The translations under genes and the position numbers were made by a program. This document shows, piece by piece, positions 5,199 through 5,293 of a stretch of DNA of 5,293 nt. This DNA comes from Alphaproteobacteria bacterium MarineAlpha10_Bin3 (GTDB lineage: Bacteria; Pseudomonadota; Alphaproteobacteria; UBA8366; GCA-2717185), in the NCBI GenBank assembly GCA_002937525.1, contig PTKA01000138.1, forward strand, positions 1-5,293, given 5' to 3'. The notes below the pieces were generated by a model. That model ran no database searches. It was not told where the DNA came from and was given only the letters and a program-made list of their open reading frames with translations. How positions within the stretch are numbered: the stretch's first letter is position 1; each line of letters begins with the position of its first letter.

Positions 5199-5293
5199 AG
5201 CGGGATCGGATTAGGTTGACGCATAGCCTGAATTTACGAGGTAGTTCGCACATTCGTTTGGCGAGAATTCATCGAGTAGGCTACCGGCGCGTT
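5199..5293. other. Right-end non-coding stretch with an EcoRI site
   Basis: After the Usp stop there are 95 bases with no supportable gene. They contain imperfect short inverted repeats (AGG...CCT around 5214-5229, and TAGCCT at 5224-5229 with AGGCTA at 5278-5283) but no T-run to mark an intrinsic terminator. GAATTC occurs at 5265-5270, so the last 23 bases may not belong to the same genome. Confidence 0.4.

Noticed and set aside
5199..5293. Possible intrinsic terminator after the Usp gene
   Set aside because: Only imperfect short stems and no T-run; not enough to call.

Overview
The window looks like a cloned or assembled piece of environmental DNA with two origins. Bases 1 to about 411 carry the inside of a minus-strand gene of the DUF1631 family, in a pseudomonad-like style of coding. 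From an EcoRI site at 407-412 onward the sequence is GC-rich and probably alphaproteobacterial, perhaps Rhodospirillales-like. That taxonomic guess rests on codon style, the type of two-domain universal stress protein and general protein flavour, not on a marker gene. Two unrelated genes, both incomplete, meet exactly at GAATTC, so I read the junction as a ligation chimera or misjoin rather than natural gene order.

Region 407-3323 (+) is a tight operon. It holds the last ~65 residues of an E1 alpha subunit of a 2-oxoacid/acetoin-type dehydrogenase, a complete E1 beta subunit (601-1575), and a complete thiamine-diphosphate enzyme of the acetolactate-synthase-like superfamily (1572-3323). Each junction is an ATGA stop/start overlap with a good Shine-Dalgarno, so translation is probably coupled. 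No E2 or E3 gene follows. Instead the operon ends in a second, independent ThDP enzyme. The two enzymes probably share a 2-oxoacid or acyloin pathway, but the substrate cannot be read from the sequence.

Region 3320-4144 (-) is a 274-residue protein of no family I can name. It consists of two clear copies of a ~115-residue module, each with LDS, GSHG, DAGIG and SARIGD motifs in the same order and almost the same spacing. Its stop codon overlaps the stop of the ThDP enzyme gene, so the two genes are exactly tail to tail. This is the most novel item here.

Region 4145-4358 is a divergent, relatively AT-rich intergenic gap with a perfect 7-bp hairpin and a weak promoter-like sequence. It separates the duplicated-module gene from a complete two-domain UspA-type universal stress protein (4359-5198, +) with a strong ribosome binding site. 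The last 95 bases hold no gene I can support, but contain another EcoRI site. No RNA gene, insertion sequence, CRISPR array or origin was seen.
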